Positions 10,260 to 22,139 of a stretch of 64,000 nucleotides of DNA are shown piece after piece. The stretch spans positions 53,305,751-53,369,750 of the forward strand of contig NC_134020.1 in assembly GCF_040712315.1 (NCBI RefSeq). The letters run 5' to 3'. Every line of letters begins with the position of its first letter. Position 1 is the stretch's first letter. Source of the DNA: Castanea sativa. Lineage: Eukaryota; Streptophyta; Magnoliopsida; Fagales; Fagaceae. Below the pieces are notes generated by a model. That model saw only the letters and a program-made list of their open reading frames with translations, was not told where the DNA came from and made no database searches. Both the position numbers and the translations under genes were made by a program.

Positions 10260-11911
10260 AGGAGTAATAATGAAAAAAAGAAGAGAAAAGAAAGGAAGGA
10301 AGAGAAAATATGGGAAGCACTATTCAAAATCCCCCACCAAAGAGAGAAGAAAATATTTGCATGTGTGGTTGTAAAACAACCCACATGTTCAAAGGGCTAA
10401 TGTTGATACCTAAAATTTCATACATTTTGGGTCAAGAAGTAAAGCCCAAGACCCAATGAATTGGGGCTTAAGGGGTAGAGGATTTAAGCCCAATGTACAT
10501 AATGACATTTTAGTAAATGTGTATTAAGGGAAGGCAAATTTGGTAATTGCACTCACACCTCATGGGCAATTAAATCAAGACACATGGACACATATGGGCC
10601 AAGTGTCACACCTGCCAATTCCACTAGTTCCAAGCCTTTTGAATAAAATGAATAGAAAAATGGAGAGAAGCCCATACTTTCTTGGGCACTTCTACAGATA
10701 GAAAAAAGAGATAGAGATGAAAAGTTCAATGCATATATACTGCAAAATGACTTTGGCAAATTAGGGTGAATAGGGACCAAGGCCTTTTTGCCCCAATAAA
10801 GAGTATTTGGCCCATAAAGGCCTAATTCTTTTGAATAAAAGGATGAGAATAACCTACTATCACCTCTAGTTAGAGACATGATGAAAGAAAATAAAAGTGG
10901 CAGTGGCAAATAATGCATGAAGGAGAATTAAAATTAGAGAAAATACAAGAGTGGCAAGGTAGGTAAGGTAAGGTTTAGGCTTTGCCCTTCTGCATCCTTG
11001 CCAAGCAAAGGGAGTAGGGCCCATGGCCGACGAAATGCAAAGGGTATGGTTTGATAGAGGGGGAAAGGACCTAGATTTGGCATCTCGCTGAGACCACTTT
11101 TGGGCATATATTTACTGAGAAAGCATCTTTACCAAATTGGGAAAAGAATAGGTGAGAACCATCTAATGCATGCTAGAGGGTGGAAACAAAGAGAATTAAT
11201 GGAGGCTTTTACCATTTTAAGGAAAGAGATGTGAGGTGGCTACATGGTAGACTGACCTTTACCCAAAATGGGGAGGTTATTTGTCATAAGGGATAGGCTA
11301 AAGGCTCCTTAACGGGAGTACATAAGGCTGAATTTAGGTAGTAGGTAGTGGGGCAACACCCAATTGGACATGGTTAGGGTAGTGGACAATGTGTTGAATG
11401 GAAGAATGCATGCAGTAGAAAAAAGAATGGATAAGGATGAGGGCTAAATGGTAAAAATAAGGATCAAAGTTTAGGTATAAAAAGATGGAACTCTACCCAT
11501 GAATGGACAAGGCAAGTAACACATAAACCAAGGAAAACATATGAGGCAATTTGAAGAGAAAATGAGATAGTGCAAGAAGAGAACTAGGCCCAACTCTCCA
11601 CCCCTATCTATAGAAACCTTGACCTAAAAGCAAAAGGGTTTGGCTTGTGTCTAGTGGTCAATGCCATTGGACACAAGCTCCTCCCAAAGCAAAAAAAATG
11701 CATCGACGCCATTCTTAATGGCTACTAGTTGTTTTAACAGTCCCTTGATAAAATTTGTCCATTTTTATAATTTATTTAGAATCATGCTACACACACCAAC
11801 AATACAACAAAAATTTTACAAAGTCCGACAGATATTAATTCCACTTGGACCCCTTTGCAATACAAAAAGAAAAGAGCCAGTAAAATTATTTAGACTCTCC
11901 ATTTTATTTAG
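10260..11911. other. Non-genic stretch, possible LTR remnant
   Basis: I find no gene here. The run starting at about 10,402 (TGTTGATACCTAAAATTTC) looks like an LTR start. The following kilobase has the mixed purine-rich, codon-free texture of a gypsy LTR, up to about 11,640, but no clear partner or CA end with a target duplication is visible. Short open frames on either strand have no recognisable domains. Confidence 0.4.
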
Positions 11912-12046
11912 GACAATTATTGGTTTACATTTAAGATTTACATTGTACACTAAACAAAAGTGTACAACATTGTACACTTTTTGCATTGAGATGGTGTACA
12001 ATGTAAACCTTACATTGATAGCTCAAAGTAAACTAATAATTTTCCT
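11912..12046. mobile_element. Small MITE-like hairpin in the 3' region of the SDR gene
   Basis: The ends are inverted copies: aattattggtttac on the left and gtaaactaataatt on the right. Inside, tttacattgtacac and gtgtacaatgtaaa pair around a gtgtacaacattgtacac core. It ends only 6 bp from the SDR stop codon, so it would form a stem in the 3' UTR of that transcript. The target duplication is unclear. Confidence 0.6.
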
Positions 12047-12051
12047 TTTAT

Positions 12052-13086
12052 TTATTGAGACTGTGTAAACATACAAAAGCCTGGATTTACAATGGTGAAG
12101 CCTCCATCTATGACAATATTATGTCCACTCACATATTTTGACTCATCACTTCCGAGATAGAGAGCAGCCTCAGCTATATCCTCTGGCTTGAGAACTTCAC
12201 CCTTGAGGTTGGAATAAACACGATAAACGCCATCATCATCCAGCTTAAAGAAATCCTTTGCCAGAGGTGTAGCAATCAAATAAGGTGACACACAATTCAC
12301 ACGAATTCCAAACTGTCCGAGCTCCACTGCTGTATTTCTCATTAATCCAACCACACCATGTTTTGAGCTTGTGTAGCCATGAGATGCAACTCCTCCTATG
12401 GTTGAACATACACTAGCGGTATTGATTATACTACCTTTTTTAGCTGGAATCATCACACGGGCTGCATGTTTGGTTCCAAGGAAAGCACCTACAAGGTTGA
12501 CACTAACCACTTGCTCAAATTCAGCCTTGGTGTTGTCAAGGATGTTGGGTTTGGCTACCCCAACTATGCCAGCATTGTTGTACATAATGTCTAACTTACC
12601 ATACTTGGAAACAGCATGGTTAACTGCATTTTCTACATCTATTTCCTTAGTAACATCACAATGGACAAATGATGTAGATTTAGGATTTAGTTCTTCGCAT
12701 ACAGAGTGACCCAACTCATCCTGGATGTCAGCGATTACAACTTTGGCTCCATGTTTAGAGAAGAGTCTTGCAGTGGACTCACCAATGCCGCTAGACCCAC
12801 CAGTGATTAGTGCCACTTTTCCTTCAAGCCTGTCACATTTTTACAAGATATTATCTCACTTTTATTATTCAGCATACTTTAGATGGCATAATTGCACAAA
12901 ATATTTGTTAGTCCATGGTTAATGGATGCAGTGTCCTTTAAAAAAAATAGAAAAAGTATTTACCGGCAGAGAGGATTTTTTTTCATAGAATATTGTTCTT
13001 TTACAAATTAAACATATTGAGGCATGATAGCTAAAAAAAATTTCATACCTTCTTGCTGCAGCCGAGAGTAATGAGAAACTTCCCAT
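12052..13086 (-). CDS. Short-chain dehydrogenase/reductase (SDR110C-type, secoisolariciresinol dehydrogenase-like)
   Basis: This is a two-exon gene: exon 1 at 13,049-13,086 (ATG at 13,084-13,086, donor gtatga) and exon 2 at 12,052-12,829 (acceptor tgtgacag), joined in phase to give 271 residues. The N-terminus MGSFSLLSAAARRLEGKVAL is typical of plant SDR110C enzymes. Visible motifs are the NAD(P)-binding TGGSSGIG (residues 22-29), an ADIQDE segment that favours NAD(H), NNAG (97-100), the catalytic Ser in INTASVCS (about 152) and YTSSK (Tyr165, Lys169). These enzymes oxidise or reduce alcohols of lignans, terpenoids or the ABA precursor xanthoxin in the cytosol. The substrate cannot be read from sequence. 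Length and motifs are normal and I see no lesion. An AATAAA overlaps the stop codon, and a palindromic MITE forms the start of the 3' flank. Confidence 0.93.
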
Positions 13087-14402
13087 GGTCGAAGAAGTTA
13101 GAATATGTGTTGGAAAATGAAAATGAAACCCAAACACCATCCACCACTTTGCTCTGTTATCTCTCTTGTAATATAGCTGAGATGTCAAACCCAGTATTCC
13201 AAGTATGTCATAATCAAGCACAATTTAGTATTTACCCTGGACCGACAGCAAGTTAGGTAGAACAGTTAAACTGGGCCACATGCTGTACTAAGTGCTACCT
13301 ATTAAATTTATCTGATAAGTCAGTATCATAACTAATACTACAACTCTATCACAATTTTGCCACATGACGATCCGTGAATAATGGGATTAATCATAGACTC
13401 AAGTGTACCCATTATTTTATTTTCACCACTTTCAACTTACTACGTAGACAAATTGTAACTAAAATAGTGAAAATTGTTATGACACTGACTAAATTTATTC
13501 GGGCTTGGATCAAAAAACACGTGAAGTTATAGTGGACTGTCAGATAGTTGTTAAAATCCCCATGGTGGATCTGGTTGCTTAAATCCCCCTGGTCGACAGA
13601 TGCTTCTAAATTTTTTATTTTTTTTATAGCTTTCTATTGGTGTGCAGTTAAACAAAACCATGTCTCATTAAATTGAATGATATTCCATGCTACTTGGTCT
13701 TTTTTTTTTTTTGAGAAAGACTTAGACTAACATAGGGGAGTGGGGACCAAGATTTAATATTACATGCAACTTGATCTAATGTAATTATATAATATAATAT
13801 TTTAAAAAAGCATATAATAAGATAATATATATATATAATTACTCAAATGTAAACATCAAATAAACAATACTTCAAAAAAAATGAAAGAAACAATAACTAG
13901 TAACAATTATCAATTTTAAAAATAAAATAAGATAATATAGATCATAAAAAGATGCTGGACTATATATATGAGATATATTTCTTTTTTGTATTGACTAGTA
14001 GAGACTGATTCACGTGGAAGAGGAATCCTTTTATATCTTAGAGATATATAGAAAGGATTTTTTTTTCCCCTTGTATTGCTGAGTTGGAATTATTTTTACT
14101 TTTTATGAATTTTTCAATAGAGTTAGGTCTGGTTATTTGTTATAGATGTTTGATGTTAGGATTTGGAAGATTATGGACCCAAGGGAATGGATGGGCCAAA
14201 TGGTATTTTACTTGGTTCTTTGTTTCAATTGATTTTTGGCTAAAATGCAAATTGCACTTTTTAAGTTTAAGTCTAATTTCAATTTACCTATCTATAGTTT
14301 GGCTGAAATTTTAATTGTCTACTTGTAGTATAGAAGTTGGCATTTTGCCCACCTGATATTCACTCCTTTAAGCTTCCATAACCCACATATGTAATTTCAC
14401 CG
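13087..14402. other. Upstream and intergenic DNA of the SDR gene
   Basis: This is AT-rich sequence with no recognisable gene. It contains poly-T and AT-rich runs at 13,700-13,960. The SDR promoter must lie in its first part, but no convincing TATA or cis-element stood out. Confidence 0.5.
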
Positions 14403-15278
14403 TTTTGGCTTAAGAACATTCTTCCTCTTTATAAGAACATTCTCAAGCCTATCAATTCAAACAAAACTGTCAAGGGGATGGAAAAGATTGAGAAAAAAAA
14501 AATTGTGGTGTGTTTGATTTGGTTTTAATATTTGGTTGCAGTGGCTGTGGGTAGATTTCTGGATTTAGTTCTTGGTTTAAGTTTATGTTCAAAAATTCTA
14601 GAAACATAAATACAATCTTAAGACTTATGCAATAGCAGCAATACTGCCCAAATAAAAGTCCCAACTATTTCAAGGTCCAAAAATGGAAGACTTTTGGATA
14701 CGAATTACAGAAGAAGTAACCGGTTTGGGGACATACGACCGTTTGATACAATAAGGGGCATTTTTCCTTTGTGTTTTTAAATAATACTATATGTTATAGA
14801 GGCATAGTGGTAAGAAAAAATTCAAAAGCTTAGGAACAAATTCCAATGACAAAGTACAATATGATAATATCGATCTTTTGTTTTTTTTCTTTCTTTTTTT
14901 TGCTGAATATGATAATATCAATCTGAAAGAACAAACAAATCCCAGGTCCTATATAAAAAAACAAAATGGGAGAAACGTGGAGAACAGCCTCGTCGTCCAT
15001 TTTGACAAAGACATTTCCTAAAGTTTTGTTTAATAGCCACCCCACGTTCCCCACATGGCTTTTCACATTTGTGAAAGAATTGACAAATTATTCCAAGAGG
15101 CACTCAACCGGCCATAAATTTTGAACATAAACCCAGAGTCACTGCAACCAAAAATTAAAATCAAATCAAACACACCATAAATTTCTTTCTCAACTTTTTT
15201 TATCCCCTTGACAATTTTGTTTGGATTGATAGGCTTGAGAATGTTCTTATGAGGAGGAAGAATGTTCTTAAGCCAAAA
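14403..15278. repeat. Long inverted repeat, arms of about 165-200 bp
   Basis: The left arm (14,403 to about 14,600) and right arm (about 15,115-15,278) are inverted copies. Both contain ttttggcttaagaacattc, ctcaagcctatcaat, gtgtgtttgattt and tggttgcagtg in the same order when one arm is reversed. The left arm carries about 30 extra bases. The roughly 515-bp loop has no gene. It could be a fold-back element or two opposed copies of one sequence. A transcript through it would form a long hairpin. Confidence 0.85.
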
Positions 15279-15365
15279 TTTCACCATATTAAGAAATATG
15301 TTCTTAGATCTTGGTTTTTATGTTTTTGTTGTGTTTTTAACTGTGAAAGTACATAGGTAAGTTAC

Positions 15366-16091
15366 TGTGGGACACAACAATTTAATAAGATAGCAATGCC
15401 ACGTGTCGTTCCTAATCGAAGCCGAGGAGTCCAGTGCAGTTCCGAGAAGATCATACCCTCGAACAGTGAGGTCAGAGAGGGGAGTCATGGATACTTCAAT
15501 AGCACATTAGAGGAGGAGGCCACACTATAAAGAAAGAACTTCAAAGAGGGGGTTAGCCTTGATGTGATTGGAGGGACGGTAGCTGCCACCACATTTAATG
15601 CACCCCACCAAACCCCTTGGCCATATTTATGTGGAAAAGACCCCTGAATAGTGCTGGCTTGATTGCCGTAATTCACAAAAGATTTGGGAGAGCATCTGAT
15701 GGGACAAACACTCGAGTAGTGGCCTACATAATCAACAAATTGATGGCCAAGATGAAAGGAAAGAGGTTATATAATGGAAGAGATACTCCAGGAACAGAGG
15801 AGGACCTGAGAATTTGTAAAGAAAAATACTGTAGCACTAAGAATTGAAATTGTAATCAAGTTTTAGGGTAATATATTCAAGAACCACTCTCCTCAGACTT
15901 TGCTGAGGAAGGATTTCTACGCATAAAGCTTGTGTTTCTTTGCTTTCTTACTACCTTTAATCCACTGTGCGCATTGCTTAATCCATTGAAACCTAGTTTT
16001 TAAGCACACTCCCTACAAATTTATTATGTTGGGCTCTTTGGACCTTAATCTAGTTACTTCTTGGGCTTAGGACACAAAACTTGCCCTTACA
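15366..16091. mobile_element. Solo LTR, 726 bp, with GTTAC target-site duplication
   Basis: The segment begins TGTGGGACAC and ends CCCTTACA (TG...CA). It is flanked by perfect 5-bp direct repeats GTTAC (15,361-15,365 and 16,092-16,096). No internal retrotransposon region remains, so two LTRs recombined to one. The order is promoter-like first half and the polyadenylation-type second half typical of LTRs. The family cannot be named. Short ORFs inside it are not genes. Confidence 0.92.
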
Positions 16092-16096
16092 GTTAC

Positions 16097-18776
16097 GAAT
16101 GCCTAATGGAGTGAACCTCAGATAGGTAAAGTGCCAACTTTTAAACCACAAGTATACAACTTAAATTTAAGTCAAACCACATGTGAATAAGTTGACATTT
16201 GCACTTAAGTTTAACTAAAATTCATTTTAGTTTTCTAACTTTATTTTTATTCAATTTTGTCCTCTAAGTTTCAAATTTATTCAATTTAGGTCTTTCGCTC
16301 AATTCCATTAAAAATTTCAATTAAGTAGGCTATTAATTTTGAAAATAATTTAAAAAATAAAATAAAATAAAATTTATCACATGAAAAAAAAAACTATAAA
16401 AATAATTTTTGAAAAAAAAAATGCTATTCCTTATTTTAAAATAATAAATAAATAAATAAAACCCTAAGAGGAAACATGCATTAAAAACAAAAGTAAAATC
16501 AAAATATAACATACATATATATATTCAATGTTGAAATTTTGACCCCTATCAAAAATTTTAAAAGGGTGGGGTCCAAAGAAGATTTACTGGTCGTGTCCGA
16601 TTTTACCATCTTAGAAGGGAGAGATCCATGGTCCCCTAGCCCCTCTCTGGATCTGCCAGACTGCCACAAGTTTAATACATGAAAAATTAGAGTGTATCAA
16701 ATATCAATAACCTCCTTAGATACGCCATTGGTCTAATACATGTAGAATTAGAGTGTAACAATTTCCTTAGGCTTTTTCTCTTTCCCTGACCCTAAATAAT
16801 AGCATGCATATTTTGGTGGTTCCTCCACTGTCAAACTTTTTTTTTTTTTTTTTTTCTATTTTTTGTGATAGGAACCTCCACTATCATATTATTTTAATAA
16901 AACTTTCTTTTCATTAACCTTATAAAATGGTAAAGTTTATAATATAGTTACAATCAATCCATCATGACTCAATTAAATTCACTAGGATATTATTTTAATA
17001 TAACCATTCCAGCATGATAAAAATGCATTGTTTGTCTCATACTCCATTTCTTTTTCCTTTTACTGGAGATTTTTTTTTTTTTTTTTTTTTGCACTTATAC
17101 AGGGGCGCACGAAAAGATTGTGTTAAATACGGCAATACCTCTCAATTAGTATATTTCAATTACCATAGCTGGTTAACGCCCATGTTTACCTACTAACTTT
17201 TATCGTGGGTTCCAGTTAGTTGTATAAGAGATCTGGGATTCAATCTCCGTTTACACCAAAAACTGATTGGTGTCTTCATCTGATAATAAAGAGCTATTAT
17301 CAGGTTTGAAACTCTCTCTCAAAAAAAAAATTATTTATTTACTTATTTCATTTTACGAAAAAAAAAACATAAAAAACAGTGGGCTTGCGTGTATAATTAC
17401 TACTACTACTAAATAAAATCATAAAAAATAGTGGGCTTGCATGTATAATTACTACTACTACTACAATTCTTTTTCTCTTAAACGTGTTCAATGAATTTAG
17501 GTATCTACTACTACTACTCTTCTTTTTCTCTTAAACGTGTTCAATGAATTTAGGTATCTAGAACTTACAGCACCTGTTAGGCAATTATTAGTTTACACCA
17601 TGTGGGTGTTGTGCAAAACCTTTTCAAAATTGTTGTTTTCGCAAAAGGATTTCAAAATCTAAACTTTGTTTATTCAAAAGAAAACCTTTTGTCATCTTTT
17701 ATACAAAAATTTAAGTTGAAACTCTATTTTTTTTTTTTTTTTTTTTTAAATTGGATAAAAACCATGGTTTCAAATTAAACTATGAAAACCGTTTTCTCAA
17801 AATAAAACAGTATTTTTCCTATCTATCAAAAAAAAAAAATGAAGAAAAACCTTGGTTCTCAACAAACATTGGAATCCATTTTCTTGAAAATAAGTGAAAC
17901 CTTTTTCTCACCAAAAAATGCTTTTCTAGCCTCTTTTCTTTAAAACCAACGTTCTTCTTCCATTTTTTTATCAAGAAAAATCCTTTTATATATGAAAAAA
18001 AAACTTTTAAGTCTTTTACTAAAAAAAAAGGGCAAACTTGTTTTTCTTCAAATAAACTCTTTTTTTCAAACAATATGTTTTTCAAAATAAATTGTGCATT
18101 TCCTTTTAGGTAAGTTTTTAAACTTTTCGTCTTTACACATTCAAGCATTGTTGTTTTAAATCCTTTTTTAGAATTGCATCTTTTAGAGATTTGTGCCTAC
18201 AGTTCAATTTCATTGAACCAATAGGCACCAATCAAGCTAACATGATTCCCCCCTTTTTGGCACTAATGTTTTATCCTATTTTGTTGTTGCATGAAAAATG
18301 AGAAAAAAATGGTGGACGACAACAAGGTGCTATCTTTTTGCTTTCCATCTTTTTCTTTTATGTTGTAAATATTCACATGCTAAATATATAGTATATAAAT
18401 ATTCACATGCTATTGTATATATTATTTCTTGCAACGTGGTAAAATGCTTCTCACATGCTTTGTATTCACATGCTTTGTATGTAAATAATTCTTTGAAATA
18501 AATATTCACATGCTGCGTTAATATTTTTTTTTTTTTACAAAACCTTTTTCGAAAAACCAAAATGCCAAGCATTTAATTTCTTCACTAAAAAGATAATGTT
18601 AGAATTAAATTAAAATGGGGACTATCCTTTGGATAGGTGGTGCGGGCCTGTGGGGTGCCTAACACCTTCTCCACATGTAATCGAATTTCTGAGTCCAAGG
18701 TCTTTGGTTTGAGACTTTTAGTTTACCTTAATTAATAAACCATTAAAATTGGTTTAGTTAATTAGGAAACTTTTTT
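16097..18776. other. Gene-poor spacer with short tandem duplications
   Basis: No gene is visible. Notable are AT-rich runs, several long poly-T tracts (16,830-16,852, 17,071-17,090, 17,728-17,747), and TACTAC trinucleotide runs. Two short direct duplications sit at about 17,375-17,460 (gtgggcttg..gtgtataattactactac) and 17,467-17,560 (ttctcttaaacgtgttcaat twice). From 18,365 to 18,515 the word attcacatgct recurs several times. Confidence 0.6.
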
Positions 18777-18785
18777 TAAAAAAAA

Positions 18786-18974
18786 GAGGTGCTACGTCCA
18801 CAACATTTTTACAACATTTTTACAACAAATCATAGGTGGTTAGTTGTTATTGGTTCAAATTTGAACCTAATACTAAGATTACTTTTTTGCCCCAACAATA
18901 ACAACCAGTAACATCCTGCCACTTAGGATTTGTTGTAAAAATGTTGTAAAAATGTTGTGGACATATCATTTCTC
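18786..18974. mobile_element. Mutator-type MITE, 189 bp
   Basis: The terminal inverted repeats are about 45 bp. Both ends share tccacaacatttttacaaca and a second acatttttacaacaaatc, introduced by GAGGTGCTACG on the left and by GAGAAATGATATG on the right arm read in reverse. It is flanked by a 9-bp direct repeat, taaaaaaaa (18,777-18,785 and 18,975-18,983). Nine-bp duplications mark the Mutator superfamily. The middle is non-coding. Confidence 0.85.
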
Positions 18975-18983
18975 TAAAAAAAA

Positions 18984-19061
18984 ATTAGACGAATAGGTGA
19001 CTGATCACACCTCGTACAAAACCAATGATTGGTGACGACTCTTAAAATAAAAATAAGAAAA

Positions 19062-19113
<52 letters not shown>

Positions 19114-19521
19114 CTCACCCTACACATGCACACAAAGAGTCACGTCGCTAAAGAGACAATGTGCGATAAACCAAAAAAGAAAAGCCTTCAACAAGCTTTT
19201 TTAGCGCTCTCTTTTTTGGGGCATCCAGAGGGGGCATTACCAAAAAGTCACTCAAGATTTCAACAATAAAATAGCAAAGAAGGGCCCTCCCCTCTTTGCC
19301 ATTGAATGTTGACAATCTGCTATGTAAGAAATTAAGGACAATTCTCAAATTTTTAGAAAAGATTAATGATCATTAATGATTTGACACATTTACTACATAT
19401 AAAAAATAATAATTTAGGGCTTCAATTGGTTTAGGTTTTTATTGGTCTAATACGTTGGAGGCCTTGTTAGAGGTGGGAAAATAGCATATCATTTTTAAAA
19501 AAATTTAAAAAAGACAATTAT
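18984..19521. other. Spacer with a (CA)n microsatellite
   Basis: A perfect CA repeat of about 23 units fills 19,066-19,111. The phrase attaccaaaaagtcactca at 19,227-19,245 recurs at 31,811-31,829, so both stretches probably carry remnants of the same dispersed repeat. No gene is seen. Confidence 0.7.
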
Positions 19522-19534
19522 CACTACAACAAAA

Positions 19535-20010
19535 TGTATTTTCAGTGACGAAAAAATTCGTCACTAAAATTCCAATATTTCGTCACTAAACACATTTAGT
19601 GACGAAATTGGACTTTTAGTGACGAAATTCATTTCGTCGCTGAAACCCCGTCACTAAAAGTCCTGGTGACGAAAAATTTCGTCACTAAAAGTCCGATTTG
19701 ATTTTTTTTTTTTTTTAACTTTTAGAGACGAAAACGTTTCGTCACTAAATGTTTTCCTCACTAAAAACACCATTCAGTGAAGAAAATATTTCGTCACTAA
19801 AAACAATTTAGTTTATTAAATCATATTTAGTGACGAATAATGTCGTCACTAAAACTATTTATCGGGTACATATAGTGACGAAAAAGTTCGTCACTAAAAC
19901 TATTTTTAAGAAAATCCATGCACATATAGTGATGAAAATTTTCGTCACTGAAACCATTTCTTACAAATTTTGTTACATTTAGTGACAAAATATTTCGTCA
20001 CTAAAACTTA
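19535..20010. promoter_or_regulatory. Left subterminal repeat array of the CACTA element
   Basis: Some 20 direct and inverted copies of a 10-12-bp motif (TTAGTGACGAAA or TTTCGTCACTAA, some degenerate) lie in under 500 bp, often as back-to-back palindromes. In maize Spm, subterminal repeats like these are bound by TNPA during transposition. By analogy these should be binding sites for the encoded transposase_24-type protein. Confidence 0.85.
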
Positions 20011-20483
20011 TTTTCTGTTTTTATTTTTTTCATGGTTTTGATATTAACCTGTAACCTGTTTTTACATTACTAAAACCTCACATTTGAATAATACATTTAT
20101 TTCAACAACGCATTTATAAAAAAAGATCCATACATTCCACAAGTAAAAAATAAAACAAGTATCTAATTCAAACTCCTTCCATACAATAATTGTTTTCAAC
20201 GTCTACAATAACTCAAGATGTGTTATAACAATACAAAAAGTGTAGCATAATATAATTAGAACTAACGGAAGATGTCCTCATATGTCTTCAAGTAATGCCA
20301 AAAGTAAATCTTCTTAAAACCACCAATAAGAAATCTGCACAAATATAAAACCAATACTACATTAAAATCATAAAGTAAAAACATTAATTATATTAGAAGA
20401 AACATTTCTAACAATACATTAAGAGTAGTCATACCATGTAATATGGGTCAATTGCTAAAAGAAAGTACTAACCAAAACATGTT

Positions 20484-21996
20484 TTAACTTGAAGTTGAAC
20501 CACCCCCATAGGTAAGAGCGTCATCATAACCATTTCTCCTTAAAAAATTAAGAATATTCTTTTGGACCTCTTCTTGCTTAGCTCGTGCCTCTTGGTCCCT
20601 AGCTCGCTCCTCTTGGTCCTTAGCTCTTGCCTCTTTGAGCTCAATGATCTCATTTTCTAACCGTTGAATATACTCTACTGAGGAATTAGATGAGGCGGTG
20701 GTTACTAGAGAAGAAGAAGGTCTCATGCCAAGTCCTTTTACAACACCGGACTTCTTCTTAAAAACCAAGTTTGAGATCTCCTCTTGTGTAAGGGGAATTG
20801 CATTAGGATCTTGACAATGATCCTCTTGCACTTTGAGAATATTTTCCTATCATTTGAAAAGGAGAAAGAAACAAACAATCACAACATTAATAATACATAT
20901 GTTATAGCTTTACAAACATGATAGAGATGGAATGATATACATACATATGTAGCTTCATCCTCATGGTGTATCCACATATTTGTATTTGGATTGAAATGAA
21001 CATCTTTGAAGATTTTTGCCAATTCAGGAACTTGACCGTCATTACTATTTGTCTGATTAATTAACATTCAAGTGTTAGATAGTTATACTTATTAATCACA
21101 ACATGTAATATACTAAAGTTTAAGAAAAATGAAAAAATAGCACCTCCTCATCAACCCTAACAGCAAGTGCCTTCGTCCTGCATCTATGTTTGCCTGAAGT
21201 TTTCTTCCTATTTTCAGAGTTCTTTATTGATTTTTCCTAATAAAAAACATTCAAGATATCTATTAGATCATGAATCTAAGTATTAATCTAATTAGTTTAC
21301 AACATAATATAGTAAACATTGGATAATAATAATATATGCATAAATAATTTACCAGCCAATCCTTATTGGTCCATCTCTCATCAATAAGTTCAGTCCACAG
21401 CTCAAGTTTGGCATTCTTTGGCGGGTGGCTTCTTGCATAGTCAGCACCATGAGATTGTACGAGCTTTTTATAAGCTTGATGCAACTTGTAGGAGCTAGAA
21501 CTCAATAATCTTCCACATTTTGTATTTAATGTTTTCGTTACCAAGTTGGAATCTCCTTGTAGCTCAAACTGATCCTGTAAAATGAAGTTTATATATATTA
21601 TTAAAATACTATTATATGAATTTAATATGCTTAGTGACAACAAAGACAAGTTAGACGTTATCAATGTAAATTTACCGCGATATTTTGAAGCACCACATCT
21701 CTAGTAGCAGCATCAACATTTTTCCAATTTTTCACATTGTAACTAGACAAATTACTTCGCACTTGTAAGCCAATTTGATTGACAAGCTTGCATGCATTCT
21801 TCCCAACAGGAGCATCATATTCTGCAGCTATACGTACTGGTAACTTACCATTTTTTTCAACAAGTGCCCGTACTGCTATACCACGTGTTGTTCCACGGGT
21901 ATTTCTGCTAGCAGATCCTATTTAAACATTATCAATATATGGACGACTTAATCTACCATCAGGTGTCTTAGCCATTGGCATCCAACTTTTATCCAT
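20484..21996 (-). pseudogene. CACTA accessory transposase gene (transposase_24, TNPA-like), five exons, one internal stop
   Basis: Exons fit GT/AG rules in one phase: 21,676-21,996, 21,353-21,574, 21,144-21,236, 20,945-21,052 and 20,484-20,846 (368 codons plus the stop). The protein starts MDKSWMPMAKTPDGRLS. It then has the plant transposase_24 signature RGTTRGIAVRALVEKNGK, NACKLVNQIGLQVRSN and VKNWKNVD in exon 1. YARSHPPKNAKLELW and DERWTNKDWL follow in exon 2, and a charged coiled coil (IQRLENEIIELKEARAKD) near the C-terminus. Such proteins bind the subterminal repeats rather than cut DNA. A TAA at codon 25 separates the MDKSWM start from the signature. It may be a knock-out, or translation may start elsewhere. 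The MDKSWM start resembles the N-terminus of CACTA TNP2 transposases, so the 5' end may be a deletion fusion. Otherwise the frame is intact. Confidence 0.82.
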
Positions 21997-22139
21997 GTTT
22001 GACTACAATAAGGTAAATGCTACTTTAGTAAAATAAGAATAACTCATGCATAATATATTCTAACATCTAAGTCTATAAGCTACTTAGATAAATTTCTATC
22101 TCATTCATGAATGCACAAGTTTTGAAATCAAATAAAATC

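Noticed and set aside
10260..10300. Purine-rich run resembling 2,335-2,375, as if the Tat element split a single target
   Set aside because: The resemblance is low-complexity only; the flanking pentamers do not match, so I do not claim a target duplication for the Tat element.
10553..10918. 121-codon minus-strand frame
   Set aside because: No domain is visible, the composition is not coding-like, and it sits in a probable LTR remnant.
15485..15847. Open frames of 63 and 76 codons
   Set aside because: Both lie inside the solo LTR with the GTTAC duplication and resemble no protein.
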